DNA of 64,000 nt from Mimachlamys varia (taxonomy: Eukaryota; Mollusca; Bivalvia; Pectinida; Pectinidae): contig OX392532.1 in the NCBI GenBank assembly GCA_947623455.1, positions 5,167,501 through 5,231,500 on the forward strand. The letters run 5' to 3'. Shown in pieces: positions 13,611 to 24,212 of this stretch. The notes under the pieces were generated by a model that was given only the letters and a program-made list of their open reading frames with translations, did no database searches and was not told the origin of the DNA. A program made the position numbers and the translations under genes. Positions within the stretch are counted from its first letter, which is position 1. Every line of letters starts with the position of its first letter.

Positions 13611-14046
13611 GGGATTTCTGGGTAAGTCTGGTGGTGTCTCCAGGAGGGGATTTTTGTGTAAGCCTGGTGGTGTCTCCAGGAGGGGGTTTCTAGGTAAGCC
13701 TGGTGGTGTCTCCAGGAGGGGGTTTCTAGGTAAGCCTGGTGGTGTCTCCAGGAGGGGATTTTGGTGTAAGCTTGGTGGTGTCTCAAGGAGGGGATTTCTG
13801 GGTGAACCTGGTGGTGTCTCCAGGAGGGGATTTTGGTGTAAGCTTGGTGGTGTCTCAAGGAGGGGATTTCTGGGTGAACCTGGTGGTGTCTCTAGGGGGA
13901 TTTCTGGGTGATCCTGGTGTTGTCTCCAGGAGGGGATTTCTGGGTAAGTCTGGTGGTGTCTCCAGGAGGGGATATCTGGGTGAACCTGGTGGTGTCTCTA
14001 GGGGGGATTTCTGGGTAAGTCTGGTGGTGTCTCCAGGAGGGGATTT

Positions 14047-16190
14047 TTGTGTAAGCCTGGTGGTGTCTCCAGGAGGGGGTTTCTAGGTAAGCCTGGTGGT
14101 GTCTCCAGGAGGGGGTTTCTAGGTAAGCCTGGTGGTGTCTCCAGGAGGGGATTTTGGTGTAAGCTTGGTGGTGTCTCAAGGAGGGGATTTCTGGGTGAAC
14201 CTGGTGGTGTCTCCAGGAGGGGATTTTGGTGTAAGCTTGGTGGTGTCTCAAGGAGGGGATTTCTGGGTGAACCTGGTGGTGTCTCTAGGGGGATTTCTGG
14301 GTGAGTCTGGTGGTGTCTCCAGGAGGGGATTTCTGGGTAAGTCTGGTGGTGTCTCCAGGAGGGGATTTTTGTGTAAGCCTGGTGGTGTCGCAAGGAGGAG
14401 ATTTCTGGGTGAACCTGGTGGTGTCTCCAGGAGGGGATTTCTGGGTGAACCTGGTGGTGTCTCCAGGAGGGGATTTCTGGGTAAGTCTGGTGGTGTCTCC
14501 AGGAGGGGATTTTTGTGTAAGCCTGGTGGTGTCGCAAGTAGGAGATTTCTGGGTGAACCTGGTGGTGTCTCCAGGAGGGGATTTCTGGGTGAACCTGGTG
14601 GTGTCTCCAGGAGGGGATTTCTGGGTGATCCTGGTGGTGTCTCTAGGGGGGATTTCTGGGTAAGCCTGGTGGTGTCTCCAGGAGGGGATTTCTGGGTAAG
14701 TCTGGTGGTGTCTCCAGGAGGGGGTTTCTGGGTGAGCCTGGTGGTGTCTCCAGGAGGGGGTTTCTGGGTACCCCTGGTGGTGTCTCCAGGAGGGGATTTC
14801 TGGGTGAGCCTGGTGGTGTCTCTAGGGGGATTTCTGGGTAAGTCTGGTGGTGTCTCCAGGCGGGGGTTTCTGGGTACCCCTGGTGGTGTCTCCAGGAGGG
14901 GATTTCTGGGTGAGCCTGGTGGTGTCTCTAGGGGGGATTTCTGGGTAAGTCTGGTGGTGTCTCCAGGAGGGAATTTCTGGGTGATCCTGGCGGTGTCTCG
15001 AGGAGGGGATTTCTGGGTAAGCCTAGTGGTGTCTCCAGGAGGGGATTTCTTGGTAAGTCTGGTGTTGTCTCCAGGAGGGGATATCTGGGTAAGCCTGGTG
15101 GTGTCTCCAGGAGGGGATATCTGGGTAAGCCTGGTGGTGTCTCCAGGAGGGGATTTCGGGGTAAGCCTGGTGGTGTTTCCAGGAGGGGATTTTTGTGTAA
15201 GCCTGGTGGTGTCTCCAGGAGGGGGTTTCTGGGTGAGTCTGGTTGTGTCTCCAGGAGGGCAATTTCTGGGTGATGCTGGTGGTGTCTCCAGGAGGGGATT
15301 TCTGGGTAAGTCTGGTGTTGTCTCCAGGAGGGGATTTCTGGGTAAGTCTGGTGGTGTCTCCAGGAGGGGATTTCTGGGTAAGTCTGGTGTTGTCTCCAGG
15401 AGGGGATTTCTGGGTGAGCCTGGTGGTGTCTCCAGGAGGGGATTTCTGGGTAAGTCTGGTGTTGTCTCCAGGAGGGGATTTCTGGGTGATCCTGGTGGTG
15501 TCTCCAGGAGGGGGTTTCTGGGTAAGTCTGGTGTTGTCTCCAGGAGGGGATTTCTGGGTAAGTCTGGTGGTGTCTCCAGGAGGGGATTTCTGGGTGAGCC
15601 TGGTGTTGTCTCCAGGAGAGGATTTCTGGGTAAGTCTGGTGTTGTCTCCAGGAGGGGATTTCTGGGTGAACCTGTTGGTGTCTCCAGGAGAGGATTTCTG
15701 GGTGATCCTGGTGTTGTCTCCAGGAGGGGATTTCTGGGTGAACTTGGTGGTGTCTCTAGGGGGCATTTCTGGGTGAGTCTGGTGTTGTCTCCAGGAGGGG
15801 ATTTCTGGGTGAGCCTGGTGTTGTCTCCAGGAGGGGGTTTCTGGGTGAGCCTGGTGGTGTCTCCAGGAGGGGATTTCTGGGTGAGTCTGGTGTTGTCTCC
15901 AGGAGGGGATTTCTGGGTGAGCCTGGTGTTGTCTCCAGGAGGGGATTTCTGGGTGAACTTGGTGGTGTCTCTAGGGGGCATTTCTGGGTGAGTCTGGTGT
16001 TGTCTCCAGGAGGGGGTTTCTGGGTGAGCCTGGTGTTGTCTCCAGGAGAGGATTTCTGGGTGATCCTGGTGTTGTCTCCAGGAGGGGATTTCTGGGTGAA
16101 CTTGGTGGTGTCTCTAGGGGGCATTTCTGTGCGAGTCTGGTGTTGTCTCCAGGAGGGGGTTTCTGGGTGAGCCTGGTGGTGTCTCCAGGA
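14047..16190. repeat. Higher-order block, second copy, in the 36-bp array
   Basis: Second copy of the block at 11466-13610. The match ends near 16190, where GGGTAAGTCTGGTGG in the first copy becomes GGGTGAGTCTGGTGTTG here. Confidence 0.8.
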
Positions 16191-17262
16191 GGGGATTTCT
16201 GGGTGAGTCTGGTGTTGTCTCCAGGAGGGGATTTCTGGGTGAGCCTGGTGTTGTCTCCAGGAGGGGATTTCTGGGTGAACTTGGTGGTGTCTCTAGGGGG
16301 CATTTCTGGGTGAGTCTGGTGTTGTCTCCAGGAGGGGGTTTCTGGGTGAGCCTGGTGTTGTCTCCAGGAGAGGATTTCTGGGTGATCCTGGTGTTGTCTC
16401 CAGGAGGGGATTTCTGGGTGAACTTGGTGGTGTCTCTAGGGGGCATTTCTGGGTGAGTCTGGTGTTGTCTCCAGGAGGGGATTTCTGGGTAAGTCTGGTG
16501 GTGTCTCCAGGAGGGGATATCTGGGTAAGTCTGGTGGTGTCTCCAGGAGGGGATATCTGGGTAAGCCTGGTGGTGTCTCCAGGAGGGGATTTCTGGGTGA
16601 GCCTGGTGTTGTCTCCAGGAGAGGATTTCTGGGTAAGTCTGGTGTTGTCTCCAGGAGGGGATTTCTGGGTTAACCTGGTGGTGTCTCCAGGAGAGGATTT
16701 CTGGGTGATCCTGGTGTTGTCTCCAGGAGGGGATTTCTGGGTGAACTTGGTGGTGTCTCTAGGGGGCATTTCTGGGTGAGTCTGGTGTTGTCTCCAGGAG
16801 GGGATTTCTGGGTGAGCCTGGTGTTGTCTCCAGGAGGGGGTTTCTGGGTGAGCCTGGTGGTGTCTCCAGGAGGGGATTTCTGGGTGAGCCTGGTGTTGTC
16901 TCCAGGAGGGGATTTCTGGGTGAACTTGGTGGTGTCTCTAGGGGGCATTTCTGGGTGAGTCTGGTGTTGTCTCCAGGAGGGGGTTTCTGGGTGAGCCTGG
17001 TGTTGTCTCCAGGAGAGGATTTCTGGGTGATCCTGGTGTTGTCTCCAGGAGGGGATTTCTGGGTGAACTTGGTGGTGTCTCTAGGGGGCATTTCTGGGTG
17101 AGTCTGGTGTTGTCTCCAGGAGGGGATTTCTGGGTAAGTCTGGTGGTGTCTCCAGGAGGGGATATCTGGGTAAGCCTGGTGGTGTCTCCAGGAGGGGGTT
17201 TCTGGGTGATCCTGGTGTTGTCTCCAGGAAAGGATTTCAGGGTGAGCCTGGTGATATCTCCA

Positions 17263-18563
17263 GGCGCTACTGCATAGCCTGCACCATGTACATTGACTGT
17301 TCCGGAGATTGTTATTACCGGCGACAACAGGGTGTTATAATATGTAACAGAGCCATAGACACGAAACACTGGTCCTTTATATCAGTTCCCAAGATAATCA
17401 CGCGCATGTTGATATTAAATTTGTCATGAAATATCTGTCAAAACATGCCAATATATTACGTTATCTGATAGCGATTGTTGCTGAAAGAGGAAACAGTATG
17501 ATAAAATAGCTCCCAATGATCATAAATCACCGGTGTCTGTTTTTATAGGAAGTTATAACAGACTGGAGAACCTCCATTCGTTGGTTAGTAGACCGGCGTT
17601 TGGCAAACAAACATTTTAACGATCATGGTATGTCGTTTAAAAAAACAACTGGGAATTTGATTAGATGCACTTAGAATAGGCCTGATAATTTTGCCTTGAT
17701 TTTTAATTCCATAGAGTATTTAAAGACGTTCCCGCGTAGTTATAACAACACTGGTGCCGTAAAGCGGTCCCTGCCGAACACCCCATCCGTTTGTTGTCTC
17801 TTCCTCATCCGGGTTCTATGTCGTTAAGTGTGCACACCCCTACCTCGATCGTAGCACGCTCCAATTATACAATCATAGCCAGCGCATGTTTAGTGGCTAC
17901 ATTTTTGTCTGAAGCAAAATTACTTCCATTATGTCATCAGTAAAAAAAAAATGCAATTTGTTGCCATGGTAATTCACACTTTCGTAGCAATTACGTGTGG
18001 AATAAGTCACCGCAGACCTGAAAATAATTTTCGATTCTATGTAGGAGACGAGAATGTGAGTAATTAGTTTCACAAAAAGGAACTAACTCTGTTGTTTTAA
18101 CCGGAAACAGCTTTACACAATCACGTTGTACTTGTGACTTTGAAAATAGTAGCTATAACAATAGAATTATCGCTACATTAAATCCTGGTTAAAGTAACGT
18201 TTACCAATTATTATACGACTTCCTTCACAAATTATTACCAAGGCGTGTACAGATGCAGATAAGGTCTGTATCGAGCTGCAAATAACTGCAATTATCCAAG
18301 AGTATCGGTTTGTGATGAATATTGATCAACGGAGAATTTTCAATCCAATGCCCCCGTATTGTGATTGAAATCGGGGCATTCGTCTCGATCATCGGGGGAG
18401 GCTGGCAGTCTACCTAGGTGACATGCTCTATCTGTAGACAATAACCCGTTCCTAGTTATATCACAGGCAGCAGCAATGATTACGGCCTGAATACCCCGCA
18501 ACGTGTCATGTAGGTCATGCTATAAGGGCAGATATTACTCGGTTCTGTAGTTTGAAATGACCT
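17263..18563. other. Intergenic, no gene seen
   Basis: Unique-looking AT-rich sequence after the array. No recognisable exon, RNA gene or repeat was found. Confidence 0.4.
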
Positions 18564-18733
18564 GAGCCCGTATTCGTGAAACCGTTCTAATTCTTAAGCA
18601 TGGATTCTATGATCAAGCCTTATTTCTTGTTATGGCTATAGATTATTTAAACAATCTCATTTTGTCAAAGTTTTGGTAAAAAGTTGAAAAGACATGAAGT
18701 TTCAACATTTATAATGACTCCTTGACCCTTCTA

Positions 18734-19197
18734 GCGATTCCATTTATCGGAACGTTCCAGATGTGCCAACTTGGAACTGGTCAGCTAAATGGAACAGAAC
18801 GTGCCGAATTCCGTTCCTGTGGGTGAAAATCTTATAATTGAAAAGGAAAAAGAAACAACCTTTCCGGAAATAACCAAAACGGTTCCGTCATAAAATCCGC
18901 AAAACAAGGCGAGTAATCCCTTTTATTTACAAATTGTACACACTATGATACCACTTGGAGTTGGTAGTGATATATTTTACTGATGAAATGCTATTTAACT
19001 AGTTACTGTTATATCTTTTAACAATTGAACATCTGAAACGAAAACCTTTCACTGGCCGCCATATTGGATCCAACTTGGAACCCTGAAACGAGACGTTCCC
19101 GACAAACCGGTTCGTTCCGGCGGAACGTCGCTTTCCATTTAGGGGGACGTCTGGATCGTTCCGGAACAACCGGAACGTTCCGCTAAATGGAACATGC
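18734..19197. mobile_element. MITE inserted in the 18564 element
   Basis: The termini are inverted: the left end GCGATTCCATTTATCGGAAC pairs with the right end GTTCCGCTAAATGGAACATGC. TA lies immediately outside both ends, compatible with a TA target duplication. Several internal GGAACG/CGTTCC motifs repeat the terminal sequence. It is absent from the uninterrupted host copy at 58047-58310. Confidence 0.65.
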
Positions 19198-19241
19198 TAT
19201 GATACATGATTCAGGCAAGTTTTAGGAAAGCTGGCTTGAGC

Positions 19242-19488
19242 ACAGGCACTAGCCTCGTCTGTCAAACACCTATAATATAAACAAGGTTATGAACTCCATC
19301 GGCCCGGCGACACTACCTAATTATTAGGAGAAATTATTTCTCTGTTGATCAAGACCACTCCCAGTGAGATATCTTGAACGGTTATGTCAAAATCACATGT
19401 TTCCCATAATTAGGTCGTGTCGCCGGGCCGATGGAGTTCATAACCTTGTTTATATTATAGGTGTTTGACAGACGAGGCTAGTGTCTGT
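19242..19488. mobile_element. Long-TIR MITE inserted in the 18564 element
   Basis: About 80 bp of near-perfect terminal inverted repeat runs from ACAGGCACTAGCCTCGTCTG through ATGGAGTTCATAACC-type sequence to CCTAATTAT, around a short unique centre. The same 14 bases, TGGCTTGAGCACAG, occur at both junctions (19232-19245 and 19488-19501). Because they overlap the element ends, the true target duplication is about 9-10 bp. Long TIRs with a duplication of that size resemble Mutator-like elements, but that class is inferred. Confidence 0.8.
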
Positions 19489-19544
19489 GGCTTGAGCACA
19501 GAATCCATGCTTGAGCATGAGAACGGTTTCATGAATACAGGCCC

Positions 19545-20906
19545 TGGCCTCTGACACTTCAGGTAAGTTAGAGTGTTTTTGTACTATATAGACTACGTAA
19601 TGCAGCTAGGGTCTGTCATGCAGCATGTTGGTTGACCTTTTGTATCTTTGACATTTGAGGGTTGCTTCTGTGCCCTTACCCCGACCTCCGACGTTTGTAC
19701 AATATACTAGTAACCGAGTAATTTACTTTTTTTTCAATGAATGTTGTGCACGAGTGATTGAATCTGGGGCATCTGCGTAATAATTAGGACCGTACAATAA
19801 AGAAGTGCATTATCTTCCACCCTAAAACTAATGCGCCGCCGACCTGCCGCGAATCATATCCCATGTTACCGCAATATTAGTCAAGGATGGCGGCGTCATT
19901 GTCTGGCGAATACATCAAGAACCTGCCATTATGTAAGGCACCAAACCTAACACAATTAAAGATAGATAGAGAGATAAAGCAATTGATATGTTGATGGATT
20001 GGCATAACGCATTTGTTTTTTCCCTTTTTCGTAGAAACGGCTCGATATTAGTTACATACCATTCAGACATAAAGTGTCCATCATCGTACTTTCGGAAGCA
20101 GTCTTGTGATTTGCGCATCGAACAAAAAAACTTCTAATGGAGTGTTCGTTTGTACGTGTCCCAAACGACGTCACCGCTCCACGGTTAAACCATTGTCAGA
20201 AAACTTAATACAAGAGTTCACAAACATCACCTCTTGTATGAGTTTGCGTTTTGACCTTCCGCGGTCACAAACAAGGTCAATGTTACTATCAACAGGATTC
20301 TGGCGCCACCGCTCTGCAAACGTAAGTTGTCAACAAATTGTTACGAATCTTCCTTTAGTGTTTAAAAACATCAATTCTTATACGAGTGAGTATTTCGACA
20401 TTTTGAGGGAAAACTAGGTCAACAATTAATGTGGATACATTATGAAGCATACTCAAAATGTAGGACGCCGTTGACAAAGGAGACTGTGTAATAGTTGTGA
20501 ATATATCACACTGCGGAAGAAATGTAGACCAACACAGATTGGCTACTCTAGCCGTCTAGCAAGCGAATACCTTGCAACGATAGCACCTTTTCCTTTTCCA
20601 ATATAAAGACTCGCTTGGAGCTCTTCCTGGTTAGTAATCAGGTGAGGTTACATTCATGTCTAGTACGCACAGAAGCTCTACAAGCCGCCTTTTGCAGTAA
20701 CCTTGTGCAGTTTGAGAGACATATACGTATGCAAATATTTAAATTTTCCTGATTTGGCGAACAACGTTTTGCTCATTATTACGATGAATGTACGTGGAGT
20801 AGACTGACATTGTGCCGCCTTTAAACATGGAGTAGCCTGTATCACCAGTGGGACTAGGGCTCGGTTAGCCTCGCTATAGTCCTATACTAACAATGTTAGT
20901 AACGAT
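19545..20906. other. Intergenic, no gene seen
   Basis: Short frames near 19915-20118 (minus) and 20106-20417 (plus) carry no recognisable domain. No repeat structure or RNA gene was seen. Confidence 0.4.
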
Positions 20907-21348
20907 TTAACCAGAATTGCCGGCATGGAGGGCCATCACTTTCCCACCAAGTCCATTCACGCCAATTAGACACGGTCTTAATTGTATAGAGGCGGTAACG
21001 TCAGACAACAGTGACCACTTGTTCCCTACTTCACTGGCCGGGATGACCCTCTCATGGGTTGAATAGACCAGATCGATGATAATGGTTTCCTGATTGTGTT
21101 GCGGTAAAATACTCTGATAAGTCTGCCGATGATAATACATAAGACACTGTTAAGTGCAGCATGTCTGTCCTGGAATGTGATTTCAGTCTTATTTTTGTCT
21201 CGGTTTGAAGATGTTTTGCGTCTCTATGTAGATACTGTCGTCCCTTGGTGCACTTTTCTGGAATTATCTTTCCCTCGATGAGGTACAATCGAACACCCCA
21301 GCAGTCTCCTTTCAGCATTACAATCTTGCTATACTCGACCTTAAGTAG

Positions 21349-21561
21349 TTAACGTTGCTTTACCTTAATTTGTTCTCGACACAGCAGTTTAAGATTGGTA
21401 TGGCTTCGTTGCGTCACAGCAGACTGTTTGTTGTTGTGTTGGGAGTTGAAAAGTTCTTTTGACATTATACGGACGTGGTTTAGATTTAAACAGACAGCGG
21501 CTGTTCCGTTTGGCGGGTACATTTGAAAAGTTAACAAGAGTAACATCCATATCACGAACAT
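21349..21561 (-). CDS. Doubtful small secreted-protein ORF or first exon
   Basis: A 70-codon minus-strand frame starts with a hydrophobic N-terminus (MFVIWMLLLLTFQMYPPNG) resembling a signal peptide, followed by a polar stretch with Cys at VCLNL and LLCREQ. An AT-rich TATATATATAA tract lies about 60-70 bases upstream on the same strand (21628-21640). Near the 3' end AAG|GTAAAG could be a splice donor. Two further minus-strand open stretches follow in other frames (21052-21318 and 20907-21140), so this may be the start of a spliced or frame-shifted gene. I recognise no family. It could equally be chance. Confidence 0.25.
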   Translation of the reverse strand: MFVIWMLLLLTFQMYPPNGTAAVCLNLNHVRIMSKELFNSQHNNKQSAVTQRSHTNLKLLCREQIKVKQR

Positions 21562-22106
21562 ATGTACGGCGTTTTATTCGATATTAAGGTAAGTAACGTA
21601 GCCAGACGTAAACAGGCCGAGGACACTTATATATATAACTGTAGAAATTAATCGACACAGGAAAGGCCTTAGTCATGTGATACATGATGACGTCATTTTA
21701 CATGGGGGTCACAATACTATCGTGTGATATGACCTCATTGACATTCGAGTGACATTAGTTTCTTGAAGTGATGACGTCACTGACTTGTGACTTACCTTGC
21801 TGTTGTGTGGTGATGACATCATAGACATAGGAGTCAAACTCTGTTGTTTGGTGACGACGTCAATAAGGAGTGTTCCGAATCTGTATGCGCCGAATGTGTG
21901 TGCACCAAGTTTAAATTTATTTTTAACACGCCTTTTTATTTGTTTTTGATAACTTTCAAAAGACATATTTTTTGATGACGTCGTTCGGAAAACAGTACGA
22001 TCGACTGTTACCTCGTTAAATCCAGTATTATACTCGATTTTAATATAGATGAATAGGAACTGTTACCGACAGCCAGCTCTTGGGTGTTCAATCTATATTT
22101 TGGTAG
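21562..22106. other. Spacer with scattered CRE-like sites
   Basis: Perfect TGACGTCA octamers occur at 21688-21695 and 21772-21779. Near matches lie near 21855 and 21975, ahead of the dense array that follows. No gene is seen. Confidence 0.5.
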
Positions 22107-22985
22107 TGAAATGATGATGTCAGTTACAAATTGTCATGATACGGTCATGAATGATGACGTCAGTTACAAATGTCATGCTAATGTCGTATATTATGACGTC
22201 AGTTACATATGTCACACTACTGTTATGAATGATGACGTCAGTTACAAATGTCATGATACTGTTGTGAATGATGACGTCAGTTACAAATGTCATGCTAATG
22301 TCGCATATTATGACGTCAGTTGCATATGCCACACTACTGTCGTGAATGATGACGTCAGTTACAAATATCATGATACTGTTGTGAATGATGACGTCAGTTA
22401 CAAATGTCATGATACTGTTGTGAATGATGACGTCAGTTACAAATGTCATGCTAATGTCACATATTATGACGTCAGTTGCATATGTCACACTACTGTTATG
22501 AATGATGACGTCAGTTACAAATGTCATGATACTGTTGTGAATGATGACGTCAGTTACAAATGTCATGCTAATGTCGCATATTATGACGTCAGTTACATAT
22601 GCCACACTACTGTCGTGAATGATGACGTCAGTTACAAATATCATGATACTGTTGTGAATGATGACGACAGTTACAAATGTTATGCTAATGTCACATATTA
22701 TGACGTCAGTTGCATATGTCACACTACTGTCGTGAATGATGACGTCAGTTACAAATATCATGATACTGTTGTGAATGATGACGTCAGTTACAAATGTCAT
22801 GCTAATGTCGCATATAACGACGTCAGTTGCATATGCCACACTACTGTCGTGAATGATGACGTCAGTTACAAATTGTCATGATACGGTCGTGAATGATGAC
22901 GTCAGTTACAAATATCATGCTGCTTTCGTGAATGATGACGTCAGTTTTACATGTCGTGCTACTGTCGTTAATGATAACGTCGGCG
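22107..22985. repeat. 39-bp tandem array carrying 19 perfect TGACGTCA sites
   Basis: The unit is GATGACGTCAGTTACAAATG followed by TCATGATACTGTTGTGAAT, 39 bp, about 23 copies. Three sub-types (CATGATACT, CATGCTAATGTC, CACACTACTGTC) alternate in a roughly 117-bp higher-order pattern. TGACGTCA, the palindromic cAMP-response element consensus bound by CREB/ATF bZIP proteins, is intact in 19 units and altered in four (near 22110, 22661, 22817, 22975). Long frames on both strands follow from 39 being divisible by three and are not taken as coding. Whether it regulates anything is unknown. Confidence 0.93.
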
Positions 22986-23720
22986 AAGCCGGTTTCATTT
23001 TCGGGTCAAATATTGAATACTGTTTGATATTAAAGTTATTATCTTTGCATTCTGTTTTGAAATAATAACACTATCTGCAGTGTTATGATTGTAACCAGCT
23101 TCTGATTCTTTTAAATATAATTTTATTGTTCATATGGCGTGTTATCTTTAGCTACACATCAGCTTTATATCTTGCTGTGTACTGCACTCGGATGTGGGAT
23201 ATGTCCGGATACTACTGCAAGCCAGTTAACAACGTGTGTAGTGCGTGTGTGTAGTTTAGTTATATCGCACTAGGTTAGAGTTGACATATAATCTAAACAT
23301 GTTTCATACATATGGGCCACCGTCTGGCCTGTATAACGGTGTAAACGCGAGACCCACTACGTCACAGTTTACGAAGTGTAGAAACGACAATCGTTTGGAG
23401 GTAAGGACGCCGGTCGGTATACTGGGTAAGTACCTTGTCGTTATGTTGAGGCGGAACCGTTAACTATTACCAACACCTTCTGTGATATCGGAAACGCGCG
23501 AACAAATTGATGGATGGTGATGACACGAGGGTTCTTTAATTGGGTAAAAGCTTCTGTATATTGGCATTAGAGACGTAAATAGAGCTTCATTTACATCGAC
23601 GACTGACGTAAGAAAAGTTTGTATTGGTTATTACGACGAACTTTCAGAATTGGTAAGTGGAAATATAGGGGATGTGGAGGTGGGCATATGTTTGTGTTTG
23701 GGGGTTGGTGGGGGAAGAGA
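22986..23720. other. Intergenic, no gene seen
   Basis: No convincing exon or repeat. It lies between the CRE array and the sulfotransferase gene and may include that gene's promoter and a non-coding first exon, but I cannot place them. Confidence 0.35.
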
Positions 23721-23908
23721 GGGGGCGCACTCATTGTATATCACATTAAACGATTAAAGTAAATATATTGTAAGGCTGAATTTATAATATCTAATAACCA
23801 ATCAGTCACCCAAGCAAGTAATCAATCAACCAAGCAATCAATCAAATGTAATAAGATATAAACTTGTGATTGGATTGCTTGGAACGCAAAAACTTAAACT
23901 TTAATATT
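23721..23908 (+). repeat. Direct repeat left of sulfotransferase exon 1
   Basis: GGGCGCACTCA followed by TCACATT, AGTAAATATAT, AAGCAATCAA and TTGTGATTGGATTGCTTG occur in the same order here and at 24665-24808. The two copies flank the first coding exon of the sulfotransferase. Each contains a small inverted pair, CCAAGCAATC/GATTGCTTGG. Confidence 0.6.
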
Positions 23909-24028
23909 CTACACGAAATGAGCGTTTTACTAGAACGCGTCTAATATTTCATAAGCTGAACCTTTTCAGTAGCCTATATATTTTTGTTTCAGCTACGGCC
24001 GGCTGATGGTGTAGTCCTGGCTCTACGC

Positions 24029-24211
24029 AGACCCCGGATGTCCACTCTCCGCAGACCCCGGATGTCCACACTCTGTTGACCTCGGGTGTCCACTCTCCGC
24101 AGACCCCGGATGTCCACACTCTGCTGACCTCGGGTGTCCACACTCTGCTGACTCGGACGTCCACATTCTGCTGACCCCGGATGTCCACACCTTGCTGACC
24201 TCGGACGTCCT
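24029..24211. repeat. 23-24 bp minisatellite abutting the sulfotransferase start codon
   Basis: Seven to eight copies of GACCTCGGGTGTCCACACTC+TGCT-like units end only bases before the ATG at 24213. The sulfotransferase frame is open through the repeat back to a TAG at 24012 but has no ATG in it, so it is probably 5' untranslated sequence. A splice-acceptor-like TTTTTGTTTCAG ends at 23992. Confidence 0.8.
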
Positions 24212-24212
24212 A

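Larger units (their letters stand above)
10198..17262. repeat. 7-kb G-rich minisatellite, 36-bp unit (roughly 195 copies)
   Basis: The consensus unit is 36 bp: GGTGGTGTCTCCAGGAGGGG followed by ATTTCTGGGTAAGTCT, with variants GTGAGCCT, GTGAACCT, GTGATCCT and TTTTTGTGTAAGCCT. Some units carry CTCTAGGGGG and are 34 or 35 bp, so they shift frame. Long frames (up to 619 codons, in several frames on both strands) arise because 36 is divisible by three. The 34-35 bp units break every frame, no domain is visible, and I reject protein coding. The plus strand is strongly G-rich and C-poor. The array shows higher-order duplication: 11466-13610 recurs at 14047-16190 with few differences (offset 2581), and 10428-11180 recurs at 13654-14400 (offset 3226). 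Confidence 0.96.
18564..19544. mobile_element. Inverted-repeat MITE interrupted by two other elements
   Basis: The ends read GAGCCCGTATTCGTGAAACC and, inverted, GGTTTCATGAATACAGGCC. They match both ends of the uninterrupted 264-bp copy at 58047-58310, and a decayed copy at 31909-32141. Aligned to the copy at 58047 in reverse orientation, the interior is split twice: at 18734-19197 and at 19242-19488. No transposase is present. Confidence 0.82.

Noticed and set aside
11551..15991. Two 619-codon plus-strand frames and 577-codon minus-strand frames in the 36-bp array
   Set aside because: They follow from a period divisible by three, occur in several frames on both strands, are broken by 34-35 bp units and encode no known domain.
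10198..17262. CRISPR-like array
   Set aside because: Units are contiguous and similar throughout, with no unique spacers, and the DNA is animal.
16938..17369. Minus-strand frame entering the 36-bp array from its right flank
   Set aside because: The unique N-terminal part has no signal peptide or domain and the rest is repeat; frame lost at a 35-bp unit.
22084..22881. 265-codon and opposing 239-codon frames in the CRE array
   Set aside because: Both strands stay open because the unit is 39 bp; no signal peptide, domain or splice context.
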